64,000 nucleotides of DNA from Vreelandella neptunia (GCF_000712975.1 NZ_JHQL01000004.1:1-64000), one strand, 5' to 3'; counted from the first letter of the stretch, positions 45,910 to 56,201 are shown. Program-made: numbers and translations. Notes: generated by a model not told the origin, from the letters alone.

Positions 45910-45941
45910 ACCGATTGAGCGAATATATTCGCTCAATCGGT
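45910..45941. terminator. 32-bp perfect palindrome, likely bidirectional terminator
   Basis: Arms of 16 bases beginning ACCGATTGAGCGAATA are perfectly self-complementary, with ATTTTG to the right and TTATTTTAGG on the minus side. It lies between the tRNA array (+) and the nuclease gene (-), both of which point into it. Confidence 0.85.
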
Positions 45942-45949
45942 ATTTTGCA

Positions 45950-46813
45950 TTATTGAAAACGCCCAGGACGTCGCGCGACCTCTTCTAACGCCCAGCCTTG
46001 GGTTCGTAACTGGCCTTCCACTACCGCCTCACGCTCTGCCGACAAATCAGGGAAAAAATTCAACCCTGTGCGCGACTCGATCTCATCAATAGTCACCAGA
46101 TAATCGTCTAACGGTTCATTACCACGAACGTCTTGCGGCATGATAAAAGCTAGTGCCAACGTTGCCTCTTCATCCGGTACAACGATAATTTTGTAAAACG
46201 CTTCCGGCACTTCTACGAAACCCACCCGATTAAACACATTATCCATAAAACGCTCTGGAAAAATCGGGCCAGTAATCACCTGCAAACGATCAAAGCGTGG
46301 CGCAAAGTGATCCATTACCGACTCTTCTAGACGCTGCCAAAGCTGGCGATTTAAATTAGGCCGCTGAGGCGTCATATTACTCATCAAAAAGGTATCAACC
46401 TGGGCACTGCGGCCATGTACCGCTGCAATTGCATAGTTAGGTGCCAAATGCCCACGATCATAACCACTGCCCGCATAACTGTCGGTACCAATTGGCCATA
46501 ATGTGCGCCAGTCAGCTTTAAAATTAGGTCGTGAACCAATACGCGTGTCATCAGCTACCGCTTCAACTTGATAGCTGACCCACAAGGCATTGGCTCGCAC
46601 ATCTGACCACCCTGCTAAAAAGCCATCGTTTCTCAGCACACGATGAAAAGTGGTTGGATGAAATCCATCCCAGGTGGGCACCCCCATCCATGTATAGTCG
46701 TCCTTATGCTGACGCTCCTGAAACTCCCAAAGCCCCGCCCCCACAACGACAAACAGCACAGCGATACCAAGGCGTTTTCCCTGACGACGCCAGCGCGAAA
46801 GAGATTTCCCCAA
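45950..46813 (-). CDS. Membrane-anchored NUC1-type DNA/RNA non-specific endonuclease
   Basis: A 287-residue nuclease. No ATG fits; TTG 46813 with AGGGAG 8 bases upstream gives a basic start and a signal anchor (RLGIAVLFVVVGAGLWEF). The nuclease motif SGYDRGHLAPNYAI has the catalytic His of the DRGH family, and NMTPQRPNLNRQLWQRLE supplies the Mg-binding Asn. It is predicted to act outside the cytosol, for nucleic-acid scavenging or defence. Confidence 0.9.
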   Translation of the reverse strand: MGKSLSRWRRQGKRLGIAVLFVVVGAGLWEFQERQHKDDYTWMGVPTWDGFHPTTFHRVLRNDGFLAGWSDVRANALWVSYQVEAVADDTRIGSRPNFKADWRTLWPIGTDSYAGSGYDRGHLAPNYAIAAVHGRSAQVDTFLMSNMTPQRPNLNRQLWQRLEESVMDHFAPRFDRLQVITGPIFPERFMDNVFNRVGFVEVPEAFYKIIVVPDEEATLALAFIMPQDVRGNEPLDDYLVTIDEIESRTGLNFFPDLSAEREAVVEGQLRTQGWALEEVARRPGRFQ

Positions 46814-46880
46814 CAGACTTACTCCCTAATGTAGATTCTACGCCCTACTTTTTTATGTGTTACGTAAGATGGCTAACTGA

Positions 46881-47156
46881 CTACCAACCTAGCGAAAACA
46901 TTGTTTCTAGATCGTGACGAGAGTGTACCTGCATCGCATTCAATGTTTCGGTATCGCTGATACCCTCAACAGCATTTAGGCGCTCCGTGACGAGTTCAGC
47001 GAGGCTCTCAAAATCAGGTGTACGGGCAATCGCGACCAAATCATAGCGGCCACAGGTCGAATACACTTCACTAATGCCCTCGACATCAGCCAGGCGCTCC
47101 GCGACTGCTTTTACTTGGCCTTTCTCGGTATTGATTAAAATCACAGCGTTTTGCAT
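46881..47156 (-). CDS. Stand-alone Lrp/AsnC effector (RAM) domain protein
   Basis: A 91-residue protein with only the ligand-binding half of Lrp-type regulators: MQNAVILINTEKGQVKAVAE, VEGISEVYSTCGRYDLVAIA and ISDTETLNAMQVHSRHD. The helix-turn-helix is missing. ATG 47156 follows GGGGGA. Such proteins occur alone in many bacteria and may bind amino acids or partner with full-length regulators. Confidence 0.9.
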   Translation of the reverse strand: MQNAVILINTEKGQVKAVAERLADVEGISEVYSTCGRYDLVAIARTPDFESLAELVTERLNAVEGISDTETLNAMQVHSRHDLETMFSLGW

Positions 47157-47414
47157 AGTTCCCCCATAGACAGCGTTGATAATCATCTAACTTGCAGCTT
47201 GAGGCGAGTATAACAGGCTGCTTGCTAGGGCCAAGCATTGCCCAGTGGCGTGGTCAATTGTCGCGCTTATCATAAGGTTATTCGCACTAATTTTGAGCAT
47301 GCGCTAGCATGTGTTAGATATCTTCGATTATATAAGTCTTGTCGGAGAATCAAGAGGTGGTTAACCACCCGATAATATTAGCGAACCGTCAGACCGTGAC
47401 GATAAGGAGACACC

Positions 47415-47729
47415 ATGGCTAATCAAAGCCGTCGTAAGTTCATGCGTAACAGCGTAATGGGCCTCGCCGCCCTACCGTTTGGTGCTGGCATTCTATCAAA
47501 GACTGCTTTTGCCCAAGAGTTACCGCGCCTTGATCCTTCTAGTCCAACTGCTCAGGCACTTAACTACGTTGAAGTAGCCAGTGATGCGAGCGATCACCCC
47601 GCCTATGAAGAAGGTGAACTGTGCTCAAACTGCATGTTCTTTAATGCAGACAATGAAGGCTGCCAGCTATTCCCGCAAAATAGCGTTGAACCTGACGGCT
47701 GGTGTCAATCCTGGACAGCACAAGCGTAA
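47415..47729 (+). CDS. High-potential iron-sulfur protein (HiPIP)
   Basis: A 104-residue periplasmic electron carrier. The Tat signal SRRKFMRNSVMGLAALPFGA is cut near AFAQ. The four Cys that hold the 4Fe-4S cluster are in ELCSNCMFF, EGCQLFPQ and GWCQSW. HiPIPs donate electrons to terminal oxidases or reaction centres; the partner here is not visible. AAGGAGA lies 5 bases before ATG. Confidence 0.94.
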   Translation: MANQSRRKFMRNSVMGLAALPFGAGILSKTAFAQELPRLDPSSPTAQALNYVEVASDASDHPAYEEGELCSNCMFFNADNEGCQLFPQNSVEPDGWCQSWTAQA

Positions 47730-47784
47730 TACTATTCGCTGTTGCTACTCTCACTAACGGTTATTAAATCCGCCAGTGAAATTA

Positions 47785-47813
47785 CTCGGCCCTGCAGTCA
47801 CTGCAGGGCCGAG
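47785..47813 (+). terminator. Hairpin after HiPIP
   Basis: Perfect 13-base arms CTCGGCCCTGCAG and CTGCAGGGCCGAG around a TCA loop, followed by TTAGTTG. The T tract is weak, so efficiency is uncertain. It may also end spoVR transcripts coming from the right. Confidence 0.75.
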
Positions 47814-47861
47814 TTAGTTGAACAAGCACAAACAAGGGCTCATAACGCTACTTGGCATTAC

Positions 47862-49430
47862 CTACCCCACTTCTTTCTCGTTACCCTCTTCTCCAATAGG
47901 CCATTGGTAACGACGCGTTACTCGCCCCTCCTCCATTGAAACCAAATGCACTGGAAAGCCCCATAACTGCTGCAAATGGCGAATCACTGGATAAACACTG
48001 CGACCAAGGGGCCGACGGCTATCTTGCACATGGTGTAAGGTCAGCGACCGATCACCTCGAATAGCCGCCTCAACGACTTGTATATTCGGCTCACGCACCG
48101 ACAAAGCGTACTGGGTCGACAACGCCTCACGTACACGGCGATAACCGCGCTCATTATGAATTGCTGCGACTTCCAGCGTTTCCTCTTGATCATCATCCAC
48201 TATTAAAAATAGCTTCAAATCACGCATTACTTTGGGAGATAAAAACTGCTGGATAAATGACTCATCTTTAAAGTTGCGCATGGCAAACTCGACGGTATCC
48301 CGCCATTGGCTGCCTGCAATATCAGGAAACCATTCACGATCTTCATCCGTTGGTGCTTCACAAATCCGCTTAATATCCATAAAGATGGCAAAGCCCAAGG
48401 CGTAGGGGTTAAGGCCACTGTAGTGCGGGCTATCAAAGCTTGGCTGATTGATCACCGCTGCATGGGACTGCAAAAACTCCAGCATCAAGCCTTCATCGAC
48501 TTTTCCTTCGTCATACAGCCTATTCATTAACGTATAGTGCCAAAAACAGGCCCAGCCTTCGTTCATTACTTGGGTTTGCCGCTGAGGATAAAAGTACTGC
48601 GCTAGCTTGCGAACAATCCGCACAATTTCACGTTGCCAGGGTGCCAGCAACGGCGCGTTTTTCTCAATAAAATAAAGCAGGTTTTCCTGGGGCTCAGAGG
48701 GGTAACAACCTCCATGATGCAAGCCAAGCGGGTCATCGTCACTAGCCAAACTGCCAGGCAATGGTGCAACGCCACTGGGGGCCTCGGGAATCGTTCGCCA
48801 CAACATATTTACCTGGGTTTGTAGATAGGCTTCGCGCTCTTCTTGACGCCTCACCTCCTCTTCTGCAGAAATCGGTGAAGGTCGTTTATAGCGGTCTACC
48901 CCGTAGTTTTGCAGCGCGTGGCAAGCATCTAGCAATTGCTCTACCGCATGAACGCCGTGGCGCTCTTCACACTGGGCAATATACTTACGTGCAAATACGA
49001 GATAATCGACGATAGAGTCGGCGTCGGTCCAGGTACGAAACAAATAATTACCTTTAAAGAAAGAGTTATGCCCGTAGCAGGCATGGGCAATCACCAACAC
49101 CTGCATCATCAAGGTGTTCTCTTCCATCAGGTACGCAATACATGGGTTGGAATTAATCACTAACTCATAGGCAAGACCCATTTGACCGCGCTTGTAGGCC
49201 TGCTCAACGGCCAAAAACTGCTTACCAAACGACCAGTGATGATAGCCCACCGGCATGCCTACACTCGCGTAGGCATCCATCATCTGCTCAGTAGTTATCA
49301 CCTCTATCTGATTTGGATAAGTATCTAGGCGGTACTCATCGGCGAGCCTAGCGAGCTCTTCATCAAAACGTTCCAAGACACTAAAGTTCCAGTCGGAACC
49401 GGTCGCTATTGGCTGACGGGCTACACTCAT
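47862..49430 (-). CDS. SpoVR/YcgB family protein
   Basis: A 522-residue cytosolic protein with MPVGYHHWSFGKQFLAVEQAYKRG, SNPCIAYLMEENTLMMQVLV, HACYGHNSFFKGNYLFR and QVMNEGWACFWHYTLMNRLY, all diagnostic of SpoVR. E. coli YcgB is its relative, of unknown function. AGGAG precedes ATG 49430. Last gene of prkA-yeaH-spoVR. Confidence 0.95.
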   Translation of the reverse strand: MSVARQPIATGSDWNFSVLERFDEELARLADEYRLDTYPNQIEVITTEQMMDAYASVGMPVGYHHWSFGKQFLAVEQAYKRGQMGLAYELVINSNPCIAYLMEENTLMMQVLVIAHACYGHNSFFKGNYLFRTWTDADSIVDYLVFARKYIAQCEERHGVHAVEQLLDACHALQNYGVDRYKRPSPISAEEEVRRQEEREAYLQTQVNMLWRTIPEAPSGVAPLPGSLASDDDPLGLHHGGCYPSEPQENLLYFIEKNAPLLAPWQREIVRIVRKLAQYFYPQRQTQVMNEGWACFWHYTLMNRLYDEGKVDEGLMLEFLQSHAAVINQPSFDSPHYSGLNPYALGFAIFMDIKRICEAPTDEDREWFPDIAGSQWRDTVEFAMRNFKDESFIQQFLSPKVMRDLKLFLIVDDDQEETLEVAAIHNERGYRRVREALSTQYALSVREPNIQVVEAAIRGDRSLTLHHVQDSRRPLGRSVYPVIRHLQQLWGFPVHLVSMEEGRVTRRYQWPIGEEGNEKEVG

Positions 49431-49450
49431 GGCGTACTCCTCGGTTCGCG

Positions 49451-50740
49451 TTACTGCTCTTGACTCAACCGACGCTTAAACAGCTCACGGAAAACAGGGT
49501 AAATATCCCCAGCATCAACAATTTGACGCATTGCAAACCGCTCCGCGAACTGCTCAGCTACAATTTCATACTCATGCCAAAGCGATTGATGCTCATGAGG
49601 GGTAATCTCTACGTAAGCGTAATACTGCAACTGAGGCATGAGTTTTTTCACCAACATATCTCGGCAAATATTCGAATCATCATCCCAGTTGTCGCCGTCT
49701 GATGCCTGGGCAACATAAAGATTCCACTGCCCTGCAGGATAGCGCTTTTCAATGATGTTATTGACTAATGTAAGTGCACTAGAAACGATGGTTCCGCCGG
49801 TTTCGCGAGAGTAGAAAAACTCCTCCTCGTTCACCTCCCGTGCCGCCGTATGATGGCGCACAAACACCAGCTCTACTTTTTCGTAATGCTTCTCCAAAAA
49901 AAGGTAGAGCAGTAGGAAAAACCGTTTAGCGATATCTTTATGGTTTTGCGTCATGGAGCCGGAAACGTCCATCACACAAAACATTACCGCTTGGCTGGAA
50001 GGCTGTGGCTGCGCTGCCAGCTGGTGATAGCGTAGATCATAGGTATCAATAAATGGCACCGCTTCAATACGCTTTTCCAACCGCTCTACTTCTGCCTTTA
50101 GCTCAGCAATTCGTGCGGGATTGCGTAGCACAGAATCTTTGCGCTCTTCGGCAGCAAGCGCCTCTTGCGCGGCTTTTAACGCTCGCTTGATGGGAGCGCG
50201 CATCGCAATACGCCGCGCGTAGGCTTCGCGCATTGACCGGGTGATGCTAATTCTTGATGGCACTCCATCGCGAGCTAAGCCCGCTCGCACCATCTTTATT
50301 TCTTCAAGCGATTTTAATGGCTTGCGTTGAAGGTGTGGCAACTCAAGACCATCAAACACAAATTCTAAAAACTCTTCACGGCTAAGCGTAAACGCAAATT
50401 CGTCGTTCCCTTCGCCTTGATTAGATGCCCCCCCTTCCCCCGCCCCGTCTCCACCGCCCTGACCGCCAGGGCGGCGAATTTTATCTCCCTCTAAAAACTC
50501 TTTGTTCCCCGGCGATACGATATGCCGCGCACCGCCCGGACCATGCTGAAAGACGGGTTCAGAAATATCCTTGGTCGGAATAGAGACCTTTTCACCTCGC
50601 TCCATATCAGTAATCGAGCGGCGGTTAACCGCCTCCTCGACTGAACGCTTAATATGCTTTCGATAACGTTCCAAAAAGCGCTGCCGATTGACCGCGCTTT
50701 TATGCTTAGCGTTTGGCCTTCGATCAATAAAGTAGGTCAT
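49451..50740 (-). CDS. yeaH: YeaH/YhbH (DUF444) von Willebrand-like protein
   Basis: A 429-residue protein starting [20 protein letters not shown], with a Gly-rich linker near 95-110 and a vWA-like domain with [20 protein letters not shown] (MIDAS DxSxS). Works with the PrkA/YeaG kinase in stress responses of enterobacteria. 20 bases after prkA... and 20 before spoVR. Confidence 0.95.
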   Translation of the reverse strand: MTYFIDRRPNAKHKSAVNRQRFLERYRKHIKRSVEEAVNRRSITDMERGEKVSIPTKDISEPVFQHGPGGARHIVSPGNKEFLEGDKIRRPGGQGGGDGAGEGGASNQGEGNDEFAFTLSREEFLEFVFDGLELPHLQRKPLKSLEEIKMVRAGLARDGVPSRISITRSMREAYARRIAMRAPIKRALKAAQEALAAEERKDSVLRNPARIAELKAEVERLEKRIEAVPFIDTYDLRYHQLAAQPQPSSQAVMFCVMDVSGSMTQNHKDIAKRFFLLLYLFLEKHYEKVELVFVRHHTAAREVNEEEFFYSRETGGTIVSSALTLVNNIIEKRYPAGQWNLYVAQASDGDNWDDDSNICRDMLVKKLMPQLQYYAYVEITPHEHQSLWHEYEIVAEQFAERFAMRQIVDAGDIYPVFRELFKRRLSQEQ

Positions 50741-50759
50741 ACGACCTCCCGATTATCCG

Positions 50760-52682
50760 CTACTGGGACTTGCGCACGCGTAGATACCACTCGGAAAGTA
50801 GCCGAACCTGTTTTTCGGTATAGCCACGGTCCACCATGCGCGCTACAAAATCCTCATGCTTCTTCTGATCCGACTTTGACGCCTTAGCATTAAACGAAAT
50901 AACCGGCAGCAACTCTTCAGTATTGGCGAACATTTTGTGCTCGATCACACCTTTGAGTTTTTCATAAGACTGCCAGCTAGGATTCATGCCGTTATTTTGT
51001 GCACGCGCCCGCAGTACAAAGTTAACCACTTCATGGCGGAAGTCTTTCGGGTTGGAAATACCTGCCGGTTTCTCGATTTTCTCTAGCTCATCGTTCAGCG
51101 ATTGACGGTTCAACAATTCGCCCGTTTCGGGGTCGCGGTACTCTTGATCTTGAATCCAAAAGTCAGCATAAGTGACATAGCGGTCGAAGATGTTCTGCCC
51201 ATACTCGCTATAAGATTCCAGGTACGCAGTTTGAATTTCCTTACCAATGAAATCGACGTAGCGCGGTGCCAGAAACTCTTTAATAAAGCCGATATAGCGT
51301 TCAAACACCTCAGAAGGCAGTTGTTCACGCTCTAACGCTTGCTCTAACACATACAGCAGATGCACAGGGTTAGCGGCGACCTCATTACCATCGAAGTTAA
51401 ATACCTTAGACAGTATCTTGAACGCGAAGCGGGTAGATAAGCCCTGCATACCTTCATCCACACCGGCCGCGTCGCGGTATTCCTGAATAGATTTCGCACG
51501 TGGGTCGGTATCTTTTAGGTTTTCACCGTCGTATACGCGCATCTTAGAGTAGATGCTTGAGTTTTCGGGCACTTTCAGACGCGAAAGCACCGAAAACTGC
51601 GCCAGCATACGCAGCGTATCAGGCGCGCAGGGGGCGGCGTTAAGCGAGGAGTCTTCCAGCAGTTTTTGGTAAATCTTGATCTCTTCAGAAACACGCAGGC
51701 AGTAAGGCACCTTAACGATATAGACGCGATCCAGAAACGCCTCATTGTTACGGTTATTACGAAACGCCTGCCATTCCGATTCGTTAGAGTGGGCTAAGAT
51801 CACACCGTCAAAAGGAATTGCCCCCATGCCTTCGGTGGGGTTGTAGTTACCCTCTTGGGTAGCGGTAAGCAGTGGATGCAGCACCTTGATCGGCGCTTTA
51901 AACATCTCAACAAACTCCATCAGCCCCTGGTTCGCGCGACAGAGCCCGCCCGAGAAGCTATAGGCATCGGGGTCATCTTGTGAGTAAAGTTCTAGTTGGC
52001 GGATATCAACCTTACCTACCAACGACGAGATATCCTGGTTATTTTCATCGCCCGGTTCGGTTTTAGAAATAGCAATTTGATTTAATCGCGAAGGATAAAG
52101 ACGCACCACCCGAAACTGGGAAATATCGCCCCCTGCTTCTTTTAAACGCTTGGCCGCCCAGGGCGACATCACGCTGCGCAAATAGCGCTGGGGAATGCCG
52201 TACTCTTGCTCTAGCAGTTCACCGTCTTCTTCTGGAGAAAAAAGCCCTAACGGTGACTCATATACCGGCGAGTCTTTAATGGCATAAAACGGGATACGCT
52301 CCATCAACAGCTTCAAGCGCTCAGCCAGCGACGACTTACCGCCACCCACTGGACCCAGCAAATAAAGAATCTGCTTACGCTCTTCCAACCCCTGAGCCGC
52401 ATGACGGAAATACGACACGATTTGCTCAATGGCTTCTTCCATGCCGTGAAATTCAGCAAACGCTGGATAGCGGCGAATAACCTTGTTTGAAAATATACGT
52501 GATAGACGCGGATCTTTCGCCGTGTCGATCACTTCAGGTTCACCAATAGCTTCCAACATACGCTCGGCAGCGCTGGCATATACCTTAGGATCTCGACGAC
52601 AAAGCGCCAAATACTCTTCAAGGCTCATGTCTTCTTGTTGAACGCGGGCAAATCGGTCTTGAACGTGATCAAAGATGCTCAT
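50760..52682 (-). CDS. yeaG: PrkA-family serine protein kinase (YeaG-like)
   Basis: A 640-residue protein with an AAA+ core (LLGPVGGGKSSLAERLKLLM, residues about 108-128, and DGVILAHSNESEWQAFRNN) and a C-terminal kinase-related region ending in TEKQVRLLSEWYLRVRK. YeaG in E. coli is a stress-induced kinase linked to nitrogen starvation. Opens the three-gene unit. No sigma-54 element was found in the leader. Confidence 0.95.
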   Translation of the reverse strand: MSIFDHVQDRFARVQQEDMSLEEYLALCRRDPKVYASAAERMLEAIGEPEVIDTAKDPRLSRIFSNKVIRRYPAFAEFHGMEEAIEQIVSYFRHAAQGLEERKQILYLLGPVGGGKSSLAERLKLLMERIPFYAIKDSPVYESPLGLFSPEEDGELLEQEYGIPQRYLRSVMSPWAAKRLKEAGGDISQFRVVRLYPSRLNQIAISKTEPGDENNQDISSLVGKVDIRQLELYSQDDPDAYSFSGGLCRANQGLMEFVEMFKAPIKVLHPLLTATQEGNYNPTEGMGAIPFDGVILAHSNESEWQAFRNNRNNEAFLDRVYIVKVPYCLRVSEEIKIYQKLLEDSSLNAAPCAPDTLRMLAQFSVLSRLKVPENSSIYSKMRVYDGENLKDTDPRAKSIQEYRDAAGVDEGMQGLSTRFAFKILSKVFNFDGNEVAANPVHLLYVLEQALEREQLPSEVFERYIGFIKEFLAPRYVDFIGKEIQTAYLESYSEYGQNIFDRYVTYADFWIQDQEYRDPETGELLNRQSLNDELEKIEKPAGISNPKDFRHEVVNFVLRARAQNNGMNPSWQSYEKLKGVIEHKMFANTEELLPVISFNAKASKSDQKKHEDFVARMVDRGYTEKQVRLLSEWYLRVRKSQ

Positions 52683-52905
52683 GGAACTCTCCTATGGTCC
52701 ATCCCCAAGCAGCTACCGCCAAGCCCAAACATCGAAGCGGCGTGCAAAACGAGGTGTCGCTCTATCAGCGTAGTCAGCATTAGCAAAATGTGATGACTAA
52801 ACCTTCAACGCATATTGATTAACAGTTTGAGCATCACAGGAGAGGGTTAGTTGCGTTGAAACCCATACTTAACAACACACGAAGCGTAGGTACGGGTAGA
52901 AGTAG

Positions 52906-52930
52906 CTGCGCCGCCCAGAGGGCGGCGCAG
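52906..52930. terminator. GC-rich hairpin between ltaE and prkA operon
   Basis: 11-base arms CTGCGCCGCCC and GGGCGGCGCAG with an AGA loop lie 34 bases after the ltaE stop. There is no T tract on either side, so it may stabilise or pause transcripts rather than terminate by itself. The rest of the gap (52683-52964) holds the prkA leader with no clear promoter. Confidence 0.6.
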
Positions 52931-52964
52931 TCGTAGTATCGGCACTGTTTATCGGCACTATTGA

Positions 52965-54008
52965 TCACTCCAGCACAGATTTCACGTCTGCCAATAATTG
53001 ATCTAATAATTCAACGGTCGTGTTCCAGGCACACACAAAACGCGCCCCACCGGCGCCTATAAAGGTATAGAAGGTCCACCCTTTAGCTTTCAACGCTTCG
53101 ATGGAATGGGGTGGCAATTCAACGAAAACGCTATTGGCCTGAGTAGGAAACATCAACGAAACACCTGGCAATGCCTGTAGCCCTTCTGATAAATATCGCG
53201 CCATGGCATTGGCATGTTCCGCGTTAGTTAACCATGCGCCACTTTCCAACAGCCCCAGCCAAGGGGCAGAAACATAACGCATTTTGGAAGCCAGCTGACC
53301 TGCTTGCTTGCAGCGGTACGAAAAGTCTTCTGCTAAGTCACGATTGAAAAACAAAATAGCTTCGCCAAACGCTAAACCGTTCTTGGTACCCGAGAAACAC
53401 AGCACATCAACCCCCACCTGCCAAGTCAGCTCGGCAGGGCTAGCCTTAAGACCGGCACAGGCATTAGCAAACCGCGCACCGTCCATATGCAGGCGTAAAT
53501 CGTGCTTGTCTGCCATCGCGCGTATTGCCAGCAGCTCCTCCCGGGAATACACCGTGCCCACTTCCGTGGCCTGGGTAAGCGACACCACTTTGGGCTTGGG
53601 GTAGTGAATGTCACTGCGCTTGGTCACCAACGCTTCGATGCCCTGTGGCGTTAACTTGCCGTTAGCCCCAGGAGAGGTTAGTAATTTTGCGCCATTTGAA
53701 AAGAACTCAGGGCCACCACACTCATCGGTTTCAATATGGGCCAATTCATGACAAATAACGCTGTGGTAGCTGCGCCCCATCGCGGAAAGTGCCAGTGAAT
53801 TTGCTGCGGTGCCATTGAACACAAAAAAAACGTCGCAATCGAAGTCGAACATCTCACGAAAACGGTCAGCTGCGCGGGCGGTCCAACGGTCATTACCATA
53901 GGCGAGATCATCAGCTTGGTTAGCTTCCAACAGGTATTCCATCGCCTCTGGGCAAATACCTGAGGTGTTGTCACTGGCCAAAAATCGTGGGGTACACTCC
54001 GAGGTCAT
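52965..54008 (-). CDS. ltaE: Low-specificity L-threonine aldolase
   Basis: A 347-residue PLP enzyme that splits threonine or allo-threonine into glycine and acetaldehyde. It has LASDNTSGICPEAMEYLLEA, DDLAYGNDRWT, HMDGARFANACAGL and VLCFSGTKNGLAFGEAI, where the Lys of SGTKNG binds PLP. Normal length. Single gene. Confidence 0.95.
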   Translation of the reverse strand: MTSECTPRFLASDNTSGICPEAMEYLLEANQADDLAYGNDRWTARAADRFREMFDFDCDVFFVFNGTAANSLALSAMGRSYHSVICHELAHIETDECGGPEFFSNGAKLLTSPGANGKLTPQGIEALVTKRSDIHYPKPKVVSLTQATEVGTVYSREELLAIRAMADKHDLRLHMDGARFANACAGLKASPAELTWQVGVDVLCFSGTKNGLAFGEAILFFNRDLAEDFSYRCKQAGQLASKMRYVSAPWLGLLESGAWLTNAEHANAMARYLSEGLQALPGVSLMFPTQANSVFVELPPHSIEALKAKGWTFYTFIGAGGARFVCAWNTTVELLDQLLADVKSVLE

Positions 54009-54179
54009 GGCGATAGTCCTTTTATCTGACGGTCTTGCGGCGCGAGCTGGGTGCCACCCGCACCTTATAAATGGTTAGCTGTGATCTACAGCTATGCTGA
54101 TCCACCAGTCTATCGCTATTTCAACGTTTACGTCACCTGCTCGGCTCGCCTAGCAATATTGCTAGGCCATGTCATTTAG

Positions 54180-56201
54180 CTATAGGACAGCAGCAAGACG
54201 AGTGCCCTGATCGATGGCCCGTTTTGCATCTAACTCTGCGGCTTCATCAGCGCCACCAATCACATGCACACGCCCACCGGTTTGGTTCAATGGCTCAATT
54301 AACTCACGTACCGACTCTTGGCCTGCACATACTACAATAGTGTCCACCGCTAGTACTTGCTCTTCACCCTCACGGCGGATATGCAGACCTGCATCGTCAA
54401 TTTTCACATATTCACAGCCAGTTAAGGTTTTAACCCCGCGCTGCTTTAGTGAGGCCCGATGCACCCAGCCCGAGGTTTTACCCAGGTTTTTACCTGGCTT
54501 AGAGCTTTTACGCTGGAGCATCACAATGTCACGAGGTGAGGCAGGCGGCATCGGTGACTTTAAACCTCCTCGCTCACTCATTGCTAAGTCGACACCCCAT
54601 TCATCACACCAGGCCGCCAAATCCATTGCGGGGTGACCTTCATGAGCGAGCAGCTCAGAAACATCAAAGCCAATACCACCAGCCCCAATCACCGCCACGC
54701 GCTGGCCGACACGCTCAGGGTGCTCAATAGCCTCAGCGTAGCTAAGCACACTGGCATGGTTGGCCCCTGGTAGCGTCAGTTCACGGGGAATAACACCGGT
54801 GGCAATCACCACCTCATCAAACTCGGCCAATTTTTCGGGCGTTGCTGCCGTATTGAGGCGAACGTCCACCGCATGTTTTTTTAGCATGACGCGGAAGTAA
54901 CGTAGGGTTTCATTAAACTCCTCTTTACCGGGAATTTTACGGGCATAGTTAAACTGACCACCCAGCTCGCTACGACGCTCAAACAGCACCACATCGTGGC
55001 CTCGACTAGCGGCCGCCACGGCGGTAGCTAGCCCTGCTGGGCCACCACCAACCACGGCTACCCGCTTAGGCGTATGAACTGGTGTTAGGCTGAACTCGGT
55101 TTCATGGCACGCCCTTGGGTTAACCAAGCACGAGGTAAGCTTGCCCATAAAGGTGTGGTCTAGGCAGGCTTGGTTGCAGGCAATACAGGTATTAATTTCG
55201 TCTGCAAGACCTGCTTCGGCTTTACGCACCCATTCAGGGTCCGCCAGAAACGGACGCGCCATCGACACCATATCTGCATGTCCCTCTGCCAACACGCGCT
55301 CGGCAACTTCAGGCATATTGATACGGTTGGTAGTGATCAGCGGGATGGAGAGTGCGGCTTTAATACGCTTGGTGACCTCGGTAAAAGCGGCACGAGGTAC
55401 GCTGGTCACAATGGTGGGCACTCGAGCCTCGTGCCAACCAATACCGGTATTGATCACATTCGCACCCGCTGCTTCAATGGCTTGCCCAAGCTGCACCACT
55501 TCTTCCCAGTTGCTGCCCTCTTCCACTAAATCAATCATCGATAGGCGGAAGATTATCAAAAAGCGCTCGCCCACTGCCGCACGAATACGTTTTACAATTT
55601 CAATCGGAAAACGGATCCGCCGCTCAAAATCACCGCCCCACGCATCATCGCGCTGATTGGTACGGCGACAAATAAACTGGTTAATCAAATAACCTTCAGA
55701 ACCCATGACCTCAACACCGTCATAGCCCGCCTGCTGTGCAAGCTGCGCACAGCGCACATAGTCAGCAATTTGCTGTTCAACCTCATCGCTTGAAAGCGCC
55801 CGAGGCATAAACGGATTAATCGGTGCCTGCAATGCAGAAGGGGCGACTAGTTCTGGCGAATACGCATAGCGTCCTGCATGGAGAATCTGCATACATAAAT
55901 GCCCGCCCGCCTCATGAACAGCATCAACAACGCCCTTATGCTCAGCCAGTTGAGACTCATCGGTAAGCGCATTGGCCCCTTGAAACACAGCACCTTCAGC
56001 ATTAGGAGCAATACCGCCCGTTACAATCAGGCTAACGCCCGCACGGGCACGCTCAGCATAAAAGGCCGCTAAGCGCTCAAAGCCGTTGGGTGCCTCTTCT
56101 AAATTAGTGTGCATTGACCCCATCAATACACGATTAGGTAGCGTTAAGTGGCCAATAGTCAGCGGTTGAAACAGATGCGGGTAAGCGGGCGTTTGGTTCA
56201 T
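54180..56201 (-). CDS. fadH: NADPH-dependent 2,4-dienoyl-CoA reductase (FadH type)
   Basis: A 673-residue iron-sulfur flavoenzyme of unsaturated fatty-acid beta-oxidation. The N-terminal Old Yellow Enzyme barrel (FQPLTIGHLTLPNRVLMGSM; FMN site) is followed by CIACNQACLDHTFMGKLTSC (4Fe-4S Cys), then FAD (VAVVGGGPAGLATAVAAASRG) and NADPH (VAVIGAGGIGFDVSELL) domains. ATG 56201 lies 7 bases after AAGGAG; a GTG just before it is closer and less likely. Confidence 0.94.
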   Translation of the reverse strand: MNQTPAYPHLFQPLTIGHLTLPNRVLMGSMHTNLEEAPNGFERLAAFYAERARAGVSLIVTGGIAPNAEGAVFQGANALTDESQLAEHKGVVDAVHEAGGHLCMQILHAGRYAYSPELVAPSALQAPINPFMPRALSSDEVEQQIADYVRCAQLAQQAGYDGVEVMGSEGYLINQFICRRTNQRDDAWGGDFERRIRFPIEIVKRIRAAVGERFLIIFRLSMIDLVEEGSNWEEVVQLGQAIEAAGANVINTGIGWHEARVPTIVTSVPRAAFTEVTKRIKAALSIPLITTNRINMPEVAERVLAEGHADMVSMARPFLADPEWVRKAEAGLADEINTCIACNQACLDHTFMGKLTSCLVNPRACHETEFSLTPVHTPKRVAVVGGGPAGLATAVAAASRGHDVVLFERRSELGGQFNYARKIPGKEEFNETLRYFRVMLKKHAVDVRLNTAATPEKLAEFDEVVIATGVIPRELTLPGANHASVLSYAEAIEHPERVGQRVAVIGAGGIGFDVSELLAHEGHPAMDLAAWCDEWGVDLAMSERGGLKSPMPPASPRDIVMLQRKSSKPGKNLGKTSGWVHRASLKQRGVKTLTGCEYVKIDDAGLHIRREGEEQVLAVDTIVVCAGQESVRELIEPLNQTGGRVHVIGGADEAAELDAKRAIDQGTRLAAVL

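Noticed and set aside
47298..47311. Dyad CATGC-GCTA-GCATG as an operator for HiPIP
   Set aside because: Short arms and no clear promoter nearby, so I mention it but do not list it as a site.
52683..52860. Sigma-54 promoter for the prkA operon
   Set aside because: I looked for GG-N10-GC on the minus strand, as expected from the E. coli homologue, and found no convincing match.
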